From positions 5,734,963-5,798,962 of the forward strand of contig OU452231.1 of NCBI GenBank assembly GCA_911728455.2: a stretch of DNA of 64,000 nucleotides, given 5' to 3'. Below are positions 1-11,583 of this stretch, piece by piece. The notes beneath the pieces are model-generated. The model saw nothing but the letters and a program-made list of their open reading frames with translations, was not told the DNA's origin and did not search any database. Origin of the DNA: Marthasterias glacialis (taxonomy: Eukaryota > Echinodermata > Asteroidea > Forcipulatida > Asteriidae). The stretch's first letter is position 1, and each line of letters begins with the position of its first letter. Position numbers and translations under genes: made by a program.

Positions 1-167
1 AATAGCAAATGACTATGCTAACGGCAGGAGAAACAAATGTGTTTAGCAACCATAACCATATTTCCAATCAGTAGGTTCTAAATTGCGCCAAGTATCTGTT
101 CATCACAGTAGAATTGCATTGACGCTTCCTTTGCTTTTCCAAAACAGTATGCTGGCCTAAGCATAAA

Positions 168-815
168 ATGTCTGCTTTAAATTGCAAACTGTTTGCTAGT
201 AAGCAGAAAACATCTGCTGACAGTTGAGTTCCTCCGCATTGACAAATACTTGCTGTTTGCTAGTAAACACTTGTCCCTCTGTTTTGGATTGCAACCTGTT
301 TGCTAGTAAGCAAAAAACATCTGCTTACAGATGATCCCCTCAGCACTGGATTGCAAACTGTCTGCTAGTAAGCAAAAAAGGTCTGCTTACAGATGAGTCC
401 CTCAGCACTGAATTGCAGACTGTTTGCTAGTAAGCAAAAAACATCTGCTCACATATGAGTCCCTCAGCACTGGATTGCAGACTGTTTGCTTGTAAGCAAA
501 AAACATCTGCTTACATATGAGTCCCTCAGCACTGGATTGCAGACTGTTTGCTAGTAAGCAAAAAACATCTGCTTACATATGAGTCCCTCAGCACTGGATT
601 GCAGACTGTTTGCTAGTAAGCAAAAAACATCTGCTTACATATGAGTCCCTCAGCACTGAATTGCAGACTGTTTGCTAGTAAGCAAAAAACATCTGCTCAC
701 ATATGAGTGCCTCCACACTGGATTGCAGACTGTTTGCTAGTAAGCAAAAAACATCTGCTTACAGGTGAGTGCCTCAGCACTGGATTGCAAACTGTCTGCT
801 GCTAGTAAGCAGCAT
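168..815. repeat. 62-bp minisatellite, about 11 units
   Basis: The phrase TGTTTGCTAGTAAGC (or TGTCTGCT) recurs at 190, 254, 298, 360, 421, 483, 545, 607, 669, 731 and 793. From 360 the spacing is 61-62 bp; the first three units are irregular. Each unit holds a dyad GTAAGCA...TGCTTAC able to form a hairpin. Units 421-731 are nearly identical, so the array is young or homogenised. Most lies upstream of any gene part in the window, within the phosphodiesterase intron. Confidence 0.95.
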
Positions 816-2954
816 GAAACTGGCCCTGACATTAATGGTACCAAGCACGTCTCCCTTCAGGAAGTAAAGGAAGGTTTCCTCTTGATGGACAGAACTACAT
901 CTAATTGTAACTCCATCATAAACAATGTCCCTGAAATAAGTGAAATGCATGTTTGTCATTGCTCCTCAACTTCACCAACAAATTCATTAGACTACAATTT
1001 CCTCCACATCTCAAACCGATGGAACATGGCAGACTTGAAAGTATGTCCAATGTCCTTAAACTCTCTATTTATTTTGGTAATATTATTATGGATGGATCAA
1101 ATAACAATCTCAAGGCTTTGTCATATATCACTGGTAAGGTAGAAGGTATGTACGTTGTATCCTGAATGCGAAACACTATTGACCTTAGTGGATGCTCTAG
1201 TCAGGAGTGTCTGCAGATGCATAAATCACAAATAATTGATCGTCCACGCTCCATACATTCACAAGCAGAGCACAGGAAAATATTTTGCGCAGAAACCGAG
1301 TCTGGGACAGGACAGAGATTCAGTATTTTCACTTCATTTTCTGTGGGTTGCTTTCTTTTTTCTTTTCCCCCCCCCCCCCCAATCAATTACAGATTGCTAG
1401 GCATTTCTGGTCAATGGACACCAAGAACGACCACTTGGGAACATCAAACTCCCACTCTTTGAGGCAGACACTTCTGCAACTGGCCGATATGCCCATCCCA
1501 ACTGGACGTACAGATTACCTCCAACAATATTTACCTTGGCCATTTTGCAGCCGACAACTACTCATAAATGGGTCATATAATTTTCTATGTAGGGAGAGGC
1601 AATCCTGAAATCATATGCCGAGCCATGCCCCATCCTCCCCACGGGCAAATCCTCTGCCGAGTCTAATCACCCGGCGTGTGATCTGCATTAAGGAAACTCT
1701 GTCCTCTTTTACAGAGGAGCATTTTACACACTGACTGCAGTATTTTCATAGCAGTCCGGGATGATTAAATTTTGAAATATGGGTTTGTCTTCTGAACAGC
1801 GGGCACCAAAGACAGGAGTGGGTCTGGGGGAGAGATTGGGGGGGGGGGGGGGGAGAGATGCTACTTTAGAGACTTGGCACATGAGCAGAAGGGAGTTTGC
1901 CTCGGGCCATCTTGCCCTGAAATCCAATTAATGAACTAATCAGTACGGGCAATACGCAGCCATAATTTGTGCAAATTGGTATTGCAGACTGGGCCAACAT
2001 CACGTTCATCACATTCCAGGGTACAACGCATACAGATCTCCACGGAGGAAGTTCTCATAGTTTACTATTGATAAAGAGACCTACACACAACCGTCAGAAA
2101 CAATATCTCTGAAATGCTTGTTTGTTCTAAAACCACAGTTTCGCAGATAAATTGATCGGACTAGCTATACCTTCCTCAAAGATCATTCTGAGTTTGGAAA
2201 AACAAACAGCTTCAATCAAAAATGCTTGTCAGCAAAGAGGGGATGAGATGATAAAGAATGAAGGCCTTGGAGTGCTGAAATTGAGCTGATTGTTAGACAT
2301 GGAGAAGGAAAAAATGGAAAACGATCCTTTTAAATGATCAACATCTAGGCCACTCTTCAATAGGGATGATTAAGGCGGCATTTGTAACAAATCAATGGAA
2401 ATGGGAAATACTCCTTGCATACCAGGAATGGCATGACGTTGTTTATTTAGTTTAAAACAGAATCCAATTGCTTCTGTGTTCACGTCACCAGCTTCCAAAT
2501 GAGTGTTTGCCCAGCCCAACTGTCAAAACAGGCAGGCCGCTCTGCGACTTTTATGAGAATTTGTTCAAGCGGTAGGCTCTAATCCGCACGAGCTTTTGAT
2601 CATGACTTTACAAAGCGCTCTTGCACAAGACGGCAAACCCAGAGACCTAGAAAACCTAATGAAAAAAAAAGATCGATTGTGCTAAAATATTTACACCTCA
2701 TCAATTGCTTTCCAGTTTAAAAAGGCATGGGAGTTTGATTGTAATAATTCCATTTCACATGAATAGCTAGAGCCTGGAGAGTCTTGAATGAATCTCAAGT
2801 AAACCCAAACCCTTTTATTCTATCAGCCAGTAATAGCTAAATAAAATCATGGAAATACTCTGTCTTGCTTGGTTTAACACAAACTGGAAAAGCTTTTAAA
2901 TTTCCAGGTGCATATTACCATAGACTTGGTGGAAAATGAAATTGATCTACATCT

Positions 2955-3040
2955 GCGGAAACTCAGAAACCTCAATTGGTAAAACACCTTAACATCGACC
3001 TGGAGGTCACAGGTTCACATCCAACTTGTCTTTGTCTGAT
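2955..3040 (+). repeat. tRNA-like SINE remnant
   Basis: Contains an A-box-like CTCAATTGGTAAAACA and a B-box-like GGTCACAGGTTCACATCC at tRNA spacing. It lacks a clean cloverleaf, so a SINE head is more likely than a working tRNA gene. Confidence 0.4.
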
Positions 3041-4726
3041 ATTGTCTTCTCTGAAAGACACCAAGATGTGATTATTGTCGGCCTGATATCTTTAATTTGC
3101 TTTCAGTGTTATCACAGACCTATACACACCCTATCCATTTAGGGCCTTTCATCTGAGGACAGGGTAAGGATAATTGCCTCCAAATCCAGTTGACCGAAAA
3201 CAAATCCGTTTCGGTTGGCCTCAACAAGCCCCTGCTCTTGCTGATCCTGTTTGTGAAATTAAACGATGCCACCCTCTGGTCTAGTATGGCGGCGGAGAGA
3301 GTTTTATGCTTATCCTGTTATTCACTGAACCCCTCTTTGTTATTTCCCTTCATTCTCTTTTTTTTTTTTATTATTATTTTTTTTAGTAATCCTATCATCA
3401 GTGCTGTACACGGTGGCCGCGGTTGGCTGGGATGGAGTAACTACAGAGGTTGGTTAAACAAACGCCATAGAATATCGGCATTCTTCTGATCTCTGTGCAA
3501 CTGCAGAATTTTAGAATTATTTTAATGAAATACCAGCTGTTTAAAGTGTTATTTTTACTCATCCTTCAAAAGGTCACACATAAAGAAACACACATGATAT
3601 GCCATTTCAATTCCTCAACTTTGGTGCTTCTATAATTTGTAAAATTGCACCATGCACTCCCTAAGCACAAAGCAGTGTACATAAATTGAATTTTGATAGG
3701 AAAAAGAAGGGAAAAAAACAGCATAAATTAATTGAATTTCAATAAAAATCCAGATGGGTTCCAGAGTCACAAGACTCTCCCTTGAGTTTATCTTATTTTC
3801 TGTTTCCGAAGACCCAAAGTGTTTTTGACACCCCAAAATCCCAGCCTCACTCCACTGCATGCAACGGTTAATAAATTCAATCTACAAAATGATGACAATT
3901 TCACAGTCTGAAGCCTCCTGTTTTCTCATCTAGTTACCTTTTAGACAAGTTAGATTCATGCATCTGCGGGTAATTTACGCAAATTAAGCAGCGAGAATGT
4001 CAGTGCCTCTCCTCACAGCAGAGGAGCGTAATGATAAAGAATACAGCATCAATACTGAGAAGCAAGTGCCAAAAGTTATTAGTTACTATGTCAGTCGTCA
4101 TATCCTTGGCTGCATTCTTGTTCCAATGAAGGAACTCTCCAGATAAAACATCACAGTGCTTTTAATATTTGAAAAGTTTCATCTACAAGGAGGCATCAGT
4201 AGGAGAAGCAGCCTCAGCACAACTCAAACAGAGGAAGACAAAGTTTTGTTTTATTTGAAGTTTTTGTTTAATTGGTTTAATGTTATAGGTGAAATTGTCT
4301 TCTTTTTTTTGTTGGCTCTGAAAAGAGCCGATTGGTCTTAACTCTTTCACTACGGCGTGTCACTAACAGCGGCTTGGTAAATTACCCCCACACACCAGAA
4401 AGCCGCTACCAGTGGCTCGAGGTCAGCACTTTTGAAACTTGCTTCCTATCGGCCTTTCCCGATACTATGAGTAATCAATAGCCAATGAAATGACTTGTTA
4501 TATACCTTGCTCATTTATTTATTACAAGCCAAGTTGCCCAATCTGAAGATCAGGTTCAATTATCAGACATGGTTAAAAAAAAAAAAAAAAAAGGAGGAAA
4601 TGGCCGAGCAGCAAAACTTTGTACATCGTTTTTCAGGGGTTTTTTTTGCAATATAATATTCTTAAAAAGAGGAAATAAGGGAATCAGCTGAAATTAATAA
4701 ACATAAAAATTAAGGGGAAACAGTCT

Positions 4727-5182
4727 TTAACCAGTTGTCACTGGGAAACTTCAATTTGTTCACGTCCAGCCTGATGGGATTATTTTCTTGGAATTGCTGG
4801 AATCATTTTTTCTTTGAGAGTACCACTGGCATAAAGAAACTTTGCATTGAACTAAGATTCTCTTTATTGCACTGTTATGTTTGTTTTCTCTACCGAGAAA
4901 ATGTCAAATTCATGCACCGTGAATTTGCAAAACCTCGACCGTGTGCCACAGTCTACAATTGGTACTCTGACTTACGTCGTATGAGCCAAAATACAATGAA
5001 TGAACCATGGTGGCAGCCTCTGTATGTCTCGTAATCCTGTTCTTGGAACAAAAGGACAAAGGTCTGGAATCGGGAATAACGCCTGCGATGTGTGCTCTGT
5101 GCACGCTCCGCAGGGGAACGTCAGGGCAACCCTTGTTACAGTATTCCGATTTTACACAATGGCGCGTTTTAACGTTTAAGGG
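4727..5182 (+). mobile_element. MITE family A, copy 1 (truncated)
   Basis: Starts TTAACCAGTTGTCACTGG. It shares internal blocks (TACCACTGGCATAAAGAAAC, GAGAAAATGTCAAATTCATG, TTCTTGGAACAAAAGGACAA) with copies at 12040, 24671, 29552, 33594 and 52298. Non-coding; the several small frames inside are shadows. The far terminus is missing. Confidence 0.8.
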
Positions 5183-6156
5183 TTTGTGTACAAACACCAT
5201 CTACAAAATGTCCACTTTATCAAACTCTGTGAAATTGTCCTTTATCATTCTTTCCAAGGATTTGGGAAAGTTGTGTCAAATGACAAAAATAAGAGAGTTG
5301 TTGCTTTTTTATATTTTTTAAAATAATTCTTACCACAGTCCGTGTTGATTTTTTCTTTCTTCCTTTTTAATATTCATAAAATAAGCATCAATTGAAAAAC
5401 ATTGAAATACCCTCCACTATTCATCCATTTGTTTTAATCCTCCCAAAGAGTGACAACGATCCCTTTTAAAATTTACATTGCCCCAATGGACAGATCTATC
5501 ATTGGGCAAGGTCCCGTGTGATGTCACCCCTAACAATTCTAGACGTTTTCCTTTCTGCAAGTATACATACTTTAAGATGTTAAAAGAAATGTTTACACAA
5601 GTAGTAAATAAAACTTTGGGAGTTCTCAGTAAGTAGAACTTAAATCCTTCCCTAAGTGCATATCCTCAGCATGAAAGAATACCGTGCTCCTCTTTACCAA
5701 CCAATTTTTTTTCTTTAAAGACTTGGCAGTAAATGTTAACGCTAGACTGATCGGCGCCTTGCAACCAATAACTCCCCTTCAGACCTGCTGGATGTCACAC
5801 ATCCAAAATGACTGCCCCTGACGATGCAGAACCTAGTGTATGACCTAATGACAGCTACGATCAACTCATATATTTTACTGGCACGACACGCACAAACATA
5901 ATGATGCTAGGAGTTAAGTTGGGAGTCTTGCCCAGACATGTACGAATGGACGAGAGAATTTCTTTTCTCAACAACTTTAATTACAAAGCGTGATTTAGCA
6001 AACTTCCGAACTTCTGACTAGTAAGTGCAATGGTGTAAGGAAACCACAGGTACGTTTGTAAAGTTTCAAAGCTGCATACATAATCATGTGAATCACATGC
6101 GGACTTTATTTTGAGTTCTTCAGAACTATGTGTACACCAATACTGCACATGTCTAT

Positions 6157-6545
6157 TTTTGCATCAGGGATAAAGAAGATTATTTAAGTTTTTACCCATA
6201 CACCAATGTGTGTTAAGCACTGTATACTCAGTAGTTGCCCGAGTCCTGTGAAAAAAAATCTACAGGCATATTCCTCAGGTGGGATTCGAACCCACGTACC
6301 CCGCCATTCCAGAGCAGATGTCTTACCAACTGGACTACTGAGATTGCCCGGCAGCTAGAGGCAGTTCGAATCCTATCAGCAGCGGGTCCCGCAACCAACC
6401 ATTATAATAGATGTTATTTTTTGCATCTGGGATAAAGAATATTATTTGTGTGTTTTTTTACCCATACACCGATGTGTGTTAATCAGTACTTTCCAGAGTC
6501 CCGTGGAAAAAAAAATCCACAGGCATTTTCCTCAAGTGTATAAAA
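6157..6545 (-). repeat. SINE family S3: one full and one truncated copy in tandem
   Basis: Read on the minus strand, 6270-6345 is tRNA-like: TAGTCCAGTTGGTAAGAC (A box) and GTGGGTTCGAATCCCAC (B box) with a closing CTCAG/CTGAG stem, followed by a body containing a CACATTGGTGTATGGGTAAA-type tail. The block beginning TTTTGCATC(A/T)GGGATAAAGAA recurs at 6158 and 6417, so the tail half is duplicated. No functional tRNA is claimed. Confidence 0.7.
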
Positions 6546-8074
6546 TGGAGCCTTCAAATGTGACCAAGCTGCTGTGCCAAACATTATTGAAAATTGCTTA
6601 TTGAATCACTTCCATAAAGAAAAATATGTGTTTACCAGAGTGGTTTTAATAGTTACAGACCTTTGCACATCATTCTGTTTTTGATTTCTCATGCACAACT
6701 CCATATCAGATCCAAGTTGTAGACAACATTTTACACTCGCCCACCAACTACCCAACTAACATTACACCTTAGCAGTGAATACTAACATTTTATATCCACA
6801 CAGTTCTCCTCTGAAACTCAGTCGGCATACATAGACTGAAATTATCACCATACCAGTGTAAACAGAGAATCAACCCTCGCCCCCATGAAAAAGACAAATA
6901 AATGAACGTGTTTCATAAGCATGTTGCCGTTGTTCGATTACTGACGTGCAAACATGACGCCTCTGAAACATCGCTGTTTATTTCACATTAAAGGCAATAT
7001 ATTATGCTAAAATATCTGTAAATGGACCCTTGAAAATCAAAGACATAGGCCTACCCAGATGTTTCAGCTGTACTTTTGAAACAATTTGGGGGTTAATGAA
7101 AGTGGAAATTTGATATTTGCATTGTGACCAAATGGATGGTTAATTTCTGCATGCACAAGTTCATTGTATTTCAGGGCAAAAAGTCCAACCATTCTCTCAT
7201 GATAAATGAACACTTTGTTTTGTTTTTTACATCAGAAACTAAGTAACATTCCACCACAATCAAAGCATACTGGGCCTTCAAGACTGCACACTCTAGCTGA
7301 TTTAAAGACAAAACACTGGATTGCTTATTACTTTACAAATTTGATTAGTTTCCATCTGAAAGTTCACAAATCTCATTATAAATGCCACACCAGTACCTAT
7401 ATTTACCACCTGAAAGTCAAACATTTGAAGACCCATGGCTTATTTTGACTGCACAAAATCCCACACAAAATATAAACCATTTTGCATCATATTTGGTTGT
7501 ATGTGTGACCACAGTGTGTTTGTTGAAAACTAGAGGATGCGAATAAATTCACTTTTGACAACAACAACAAAACCAAAAAAAAACACAATTCTAAGCATTC
7601 CCTTCAAAAAACTGTAGTGTTTTAGCAGCAAAGGTATTTACCAATCACATTCAGAGGCGTAATGGGAGAATAACAAGCAAAGAAAGCATGGCCACGACTC
7701 CAAATTAATCACATTCCCAGATCCCTTGGAAGTTCAGATCATTTTTATTGTATGTACTGTAATCAACAATCCATTTGCACTAACTCAAAGCATTTCAACT
7801 ACTAGATGTTGCGTGTCTCATACTTTTGTTGATGACAATGACACGCGATCCACATGCCTTTATTTGTGCTTTTGGTTTCAATGTTTTCTCTATTTATTTA
7901 TTTGTTTTTGTTATCGAACGATTTCCGGTTTTTATTATTGCTTATGTTCACAAATGAATCTATTTATTGATATCTTTTGTGTGCCCCAGATGTGGGGCAA
8001 CAGGTCTATGGATCATAGTATGTATTCGCTTTTGCTGTCACTTAAGAATAATTTCCCATTTAATTATAATGTCA

Positions 8075-8378
8075 AGGTTCTCCCCAGGATTTTTCAAAAC
8101 TGTGGAGCATGCTGTACCCAATTTGGCCGAAGCATGCTAAATTGGTAATAGGTCCTTGGAATGTTTTTATTTAATGTTTATGTTTGGTTTGAAAAGCTCT
8201 ACTGTGCAATCTGGAGCATTTAAAATGGTTTTATGTTAGGATTTTTGTTTGAATTTGATATTAAAATCTAAGGAAAAAAAAAATTTTTTTTTTTGCGTAT
8301 CGGCCCGTAATTTCTGTGTATCGACCCGCAATTTTTGCGTATCGGCCCGATACGCTAGCTTGTGCATGGGGAGAACCC
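8075..8378 (+). mobile_element. MITE family B, copy 1 (hAT-like ends)
   Basis: Terminal inverted repeats CARGGTTCTCCCC at both ends enclose about 300 bp of non-coding DNA. AATGTCAA lies just outside or overlaps each end (a possible 8-bp target duplication). A CAGGG start and 8-bp duplication are typical of hAT elements. Inside the right end, GCGTATCGGCCCG-like units occur three times. A second copy is at 23164-23456. Confidence 0.8.
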
Positions 8379-8635
8379 TGAATGTCAACATAATCTGTAA
8401 TTTCTAGCTTTGTTATCTGGTACTGAATGATTCCCTCAATGCTTAAATCTCCGTTGTACACACTAATTTGTTTTCGGGAGATAAAAGACTTCACAATTCT
8501 GACTCCATTTCAGCTTTCCGTGGATGCAACATCTTCCTGTCTCCTTTCTACACTCTTCTGGTGTGTTAGAAGAGGCAGCACAAGCCAAATGAGAGAAAAA
8601 TGAGTTTTATCAATTGCATATTAATCCTTGCTCAT

Positions 8636-8830
8636 CCCAGCTGCTGATGCAGTCCTTCCTGTTCATCAAGAGGTTGTTCAATTACGGACCAGCTCTCGGG
8701 TGGGGAGCTGCAAACAAAGGCGGGGGCATTTACGGAGCAGGTGCAATCAAGCCTGGCTGCTTCAAGATGATACAATGAATTTGTTCGGTGGCGGCGGCAC
8801 CAATGAAGGACCGTCCCACTCAGTGTCATC
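8636..8830. other. GC-richer unique block, possible conserved non-coding element
   Basis: An isolated block in AT-rich intron with no repeat partner in the window. Both strands stay open for more than 70 codons, but neither translation resembles a known family, and the minus-strand frame does not match the phosphodiesterase. The opening ...CATCCCAG looks like an acceptor on the wrong strand. It could be an enhancer or an unrelated small exon. Confidence 0.3.
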
Positions 8831-10629
8831 TTTAAAGATGTACTCTCGACCGACTTGATTTCCACAAGTTTATATAAAATGGTTAATTTCTGACAGAGAA
8901 AAAAGCCACGAAGGCAAAGCTATGGCTATAACTATCGGTATATTTGTATCATAAAATGTTAATTTCATTACTGCTACTGTACATTGGAGGTTTTTAAGAT
9001 GATACTAAGAAAGTAAAGGGGAATGTAGTAAAAAATCACCATTACCAATGCTCCAATTTACAAAAACAACATTGCTTCAATACTTAGACTCAACACACTG
9101 TTTTTCATAAATTGACAATCTTCTTTTTACTTATTACTTGGCTGGAGTGTATCTCCAATTTCAGGAGGAACACGATGACGAGAGTGCATCTTTAAGACTG
9201 AGGAGACCAAGGCATCGATAGCATCTCTTCCCAGACAATGTCATCAAACTCTACTTGAGAAACAAGGAAAGTAATCTTAATACGACTACATGGGACTTCA
9301 GGGACAAATTTACAAGCTTCAAACATTGCCTTTTTTTTTCGTCGCACCAAACGAAATTTCAACATCACCAAAATGTCAACTCCTCTTAAGGACTCGCATA
9401 AAACATCTTAACGCATTTTCCAGTATTTGCCCGAGATGACATCTACAGATTGCTTCTAAGTATGGATGCATTTACATACCTTAGGTATAAGTGTTTACTC
9501 ACTTGATGCATAAAAAGCATTGATGCACCTTGTACATGTTTGTATTGAGTAGAAATTGTCAGCCAGTGGACGACCAAAATACCAAGTGGCCGTAATGACG
9601 GGACATGGACGCAACGGTCCACTATGAGTGGCCTTTGAGGTAACAAAATTACAAACAACCTTTTGAGATGTCTATTTTAAGTCCACGCATTATTGGTGAA
9701 CCACAGGGGGGCATAAAATGTGATTGTGCGAGACACAAAATATTTGCATTTCATCAGATTCTCGTGATCAAACTTTAGACACAACCGACTACCTTCAAAC
9801 TCTGGCGACTATGTTTCTTGATGAGCTGGCCGACATCCAAGACGATTCTGTCGGTCTGTGGGCGCATTCAATCAAAATAAGGGTCCCTATAATCTGGCCG
9901 AGAGTCCCTGGGTTGCCCGGGGTTCCCGGCCTGCTCCTGCTACGGCTCCCAAAAGAGTCTGGCCAATGATGTAAGCTTGCGGGATGGGACTCATGTTCAG
10001 GGCAGGTATGTTATCAATCACTCTGCATGAAGTGCTTAGGAAAGCATCCACAGAGGCCTTGTAGCTAACCAGTTCGCACAGTGCCGCATATAAAATACCA
10101 ATAATGGAATATCATGCAGTGTGAAAAATTGCATGACTAATTGAAATCTGAAACTCTATTATTTATAGGGGGATACAAAAAAAAAGTGTGTCTTAATAAT
10201 CGCTTTCGCAGCGGGTCTTCACTGGAATACCAATTGAACAAAATTTGCATTTTTCAAGGGTGGTGAATATTCTTTGTGGGACGTCACATCTGAATTCAGA
10301 CCAGATATTTTTCAGATTGAAAATGGTTTTCTTAGAAGAAAAAAAATGTAGGTACTGATTTGTTGTCTGCAGAGCGAGGATGACACGGATTAAGGGGGAA
10401 ATCTGAGAGAAACATTTCAGAAAGCCAAGATTGGGAATCAATTCCAGCATCTGGAATGAATTCACCTTGACAGTGCAGTAGGCACGCACAAATGTTCGAT
10501 GATAGCTCTTATTACTAAGTCTGAGTATACGTGCACAACTACCACCAATATAAGGGCATGCGGGACATACATGTATGTACAAGTACTATGATAAGCAAAG
10601 GTTAATGACGGTTTAAGGAAACCAAAAAA

Positions 10630-11075
10630 GAGAGATTCACTGCTGAAAACAGAAATCAAAAGACAGCAAACCCGCACAGACAAATGCCAAAAGAACCCTG
10701 GCTAACTAATGTGAGGGAAAAAAATAATAAAAAGGAAACACTTTTTCCATGACTTACACAAGAAGTATTTCTGGGTTTTTTTTAACAGTGATAATACTAA
10801 AAAAAGGTGTTTGTAAACTCAATCTTTTGAAAACAAGCTGGAGACCACACAGAAAGATTCACTGCTGAAAACTGAAACCAAAAGACAGTACCTGTACATC
10901 CACACAGACAAATGCAATATAAAACTAGCCAACTTATGTAAGGAAAAATATCAAAAGGAAATATTTTTTCCATGAATCTACACAGGAAGTATATATGTTT
11001 TTTAACAGTGATTGGTATAAAAAGACAAACAACAAATTGTGAAATTTATCTTTTGAAAACAAGCTCTCAGTAACA
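10630..11075 (+). repeat. 222-bp tandem duplication
   Basis: GATTCACTGCTGAAAAC recurs at 10634 and 10856, and the following blocks (TTTTTCCATGA, AGTAT, TTTTTTAACAGTGAT, CTTTTGAAAACAAGCT) follow in the same order in both halves. The copies have diverged by substitutions and small indels. No coding content. Confidence 0.85.
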
Positions 11076-11424
11076 GTGGTCAAATCAAGACAAGACACAG
11101 AATTGAGTAGACCAGGGAACAATTTTGTCCAGTAATTTTGCATTGCGAAACATTCAGACTGGACATGTTTTGTGCGCACTGAATGCCAACATTGATTGGC
11201 AAATGATGATTGTTGAGTAGCAACTGATACATTTTGTGTAGCATTTTGATCAGCTGTAAAAGGGAAATCGTTTACTCTAGACCTCCAACAGATTTGTTGC
11301 GCCAAAAACGTTGCCTAGAGAGGAAACAAACTGTGGCCCCACTCATCCCCATCCCCAAGTAAAAAAAAAAGGGCGTGGTGGCCCTTCCTCATTCTGATAC
11401 AGGTAGTTTCTGACAGGACCATAC

Positions 11425-11583
11425 CTCTTCATCTTTGTTGGTGAACTCATGAGATCCCGAGACTTTATTGATGACTTGAGCCACTCCAATCACCTCCCCG
11501 TCATGGTTGATGATAGGCATACACAGAATACTGTAAGTACGGTAGCCAGTTCGCTTGTCAACTTCTGGGTTAAAGCGAGGATC
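11425..11583 (-). CDS. PDE11A: PDE11-like exon 2 (GAF-A core, residues 216-268)
   Basis: This 159-bp exon encodes 53 residues beginning [16 protein letters not shown] and ending FTNKDEE. It is the diagnostic GAF-A continuation of the NIKNAYE end of exon 1. The acceptor CCCCAATAG precedes GATCCT, the donor is GAAGAG then GTATGG, and both borders are phase 0. It carries [13 protein letters not shown] and the NKXnFX3DE motif needed for cGMP binding in family GAF domains. The frame is too short to stand out as an ORF. Confidence 0.95.

Larger units (their letters stand above)
1..11424 (-). other. PDE11-like intron 2 (partial): repeats, no further exon found
   Basis: I looked on the minus strand for the rest of GAF-A, GAF-B and the catalytic HD motif and saw none, so this is taken as intron. 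It holds the minisatellite, C14 (1367-1380) and G16 (1838-1853) runs, A18 at 4575-4592, SINE pieces, MITE A copy 1 and MITE B copy 1. Stretches 816-2950, 3041-4726, 5183-6156, 6546-8074 and 8379-10629 contain no recognisable gene or repeat. The sequence around 2400-2600, 8636-8830 and 9780-9990 is less AT-rich and non-repetitive. Confidence 0.6.

Noticed and set aside
168-815. Regular 62-bp repeats as a possible CRISPR array
   Set aside because: The whole unit repeats with no unique spacers, no cas genes are near, and the setting is an animal intron. It is a minisatellite.
1535-1570. Plus-strand peptide QYLPWPFCS, recalling the GAF-A sequence YLPFCG of PDE11
   Set aside because: Wrong strand for the gene, interrupted, and no supporting splice sites or flanking similarity.
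6270-6345. A functional tRNA gene (A and B boxes, closing stem)
   Set aside because: It continues into a repeated SINE body, shares its tail with other copies, and lacks a convincing anticodon loop. The same holds for 11636, 48628, 50390 and 57470.
8632-8865. Minus-strand frame as the next phosphodiesterase exon
   Set aside because: No similarity to GAF-A, GAF-B or the catalytic domain; no suitable acceptor in phase 0.
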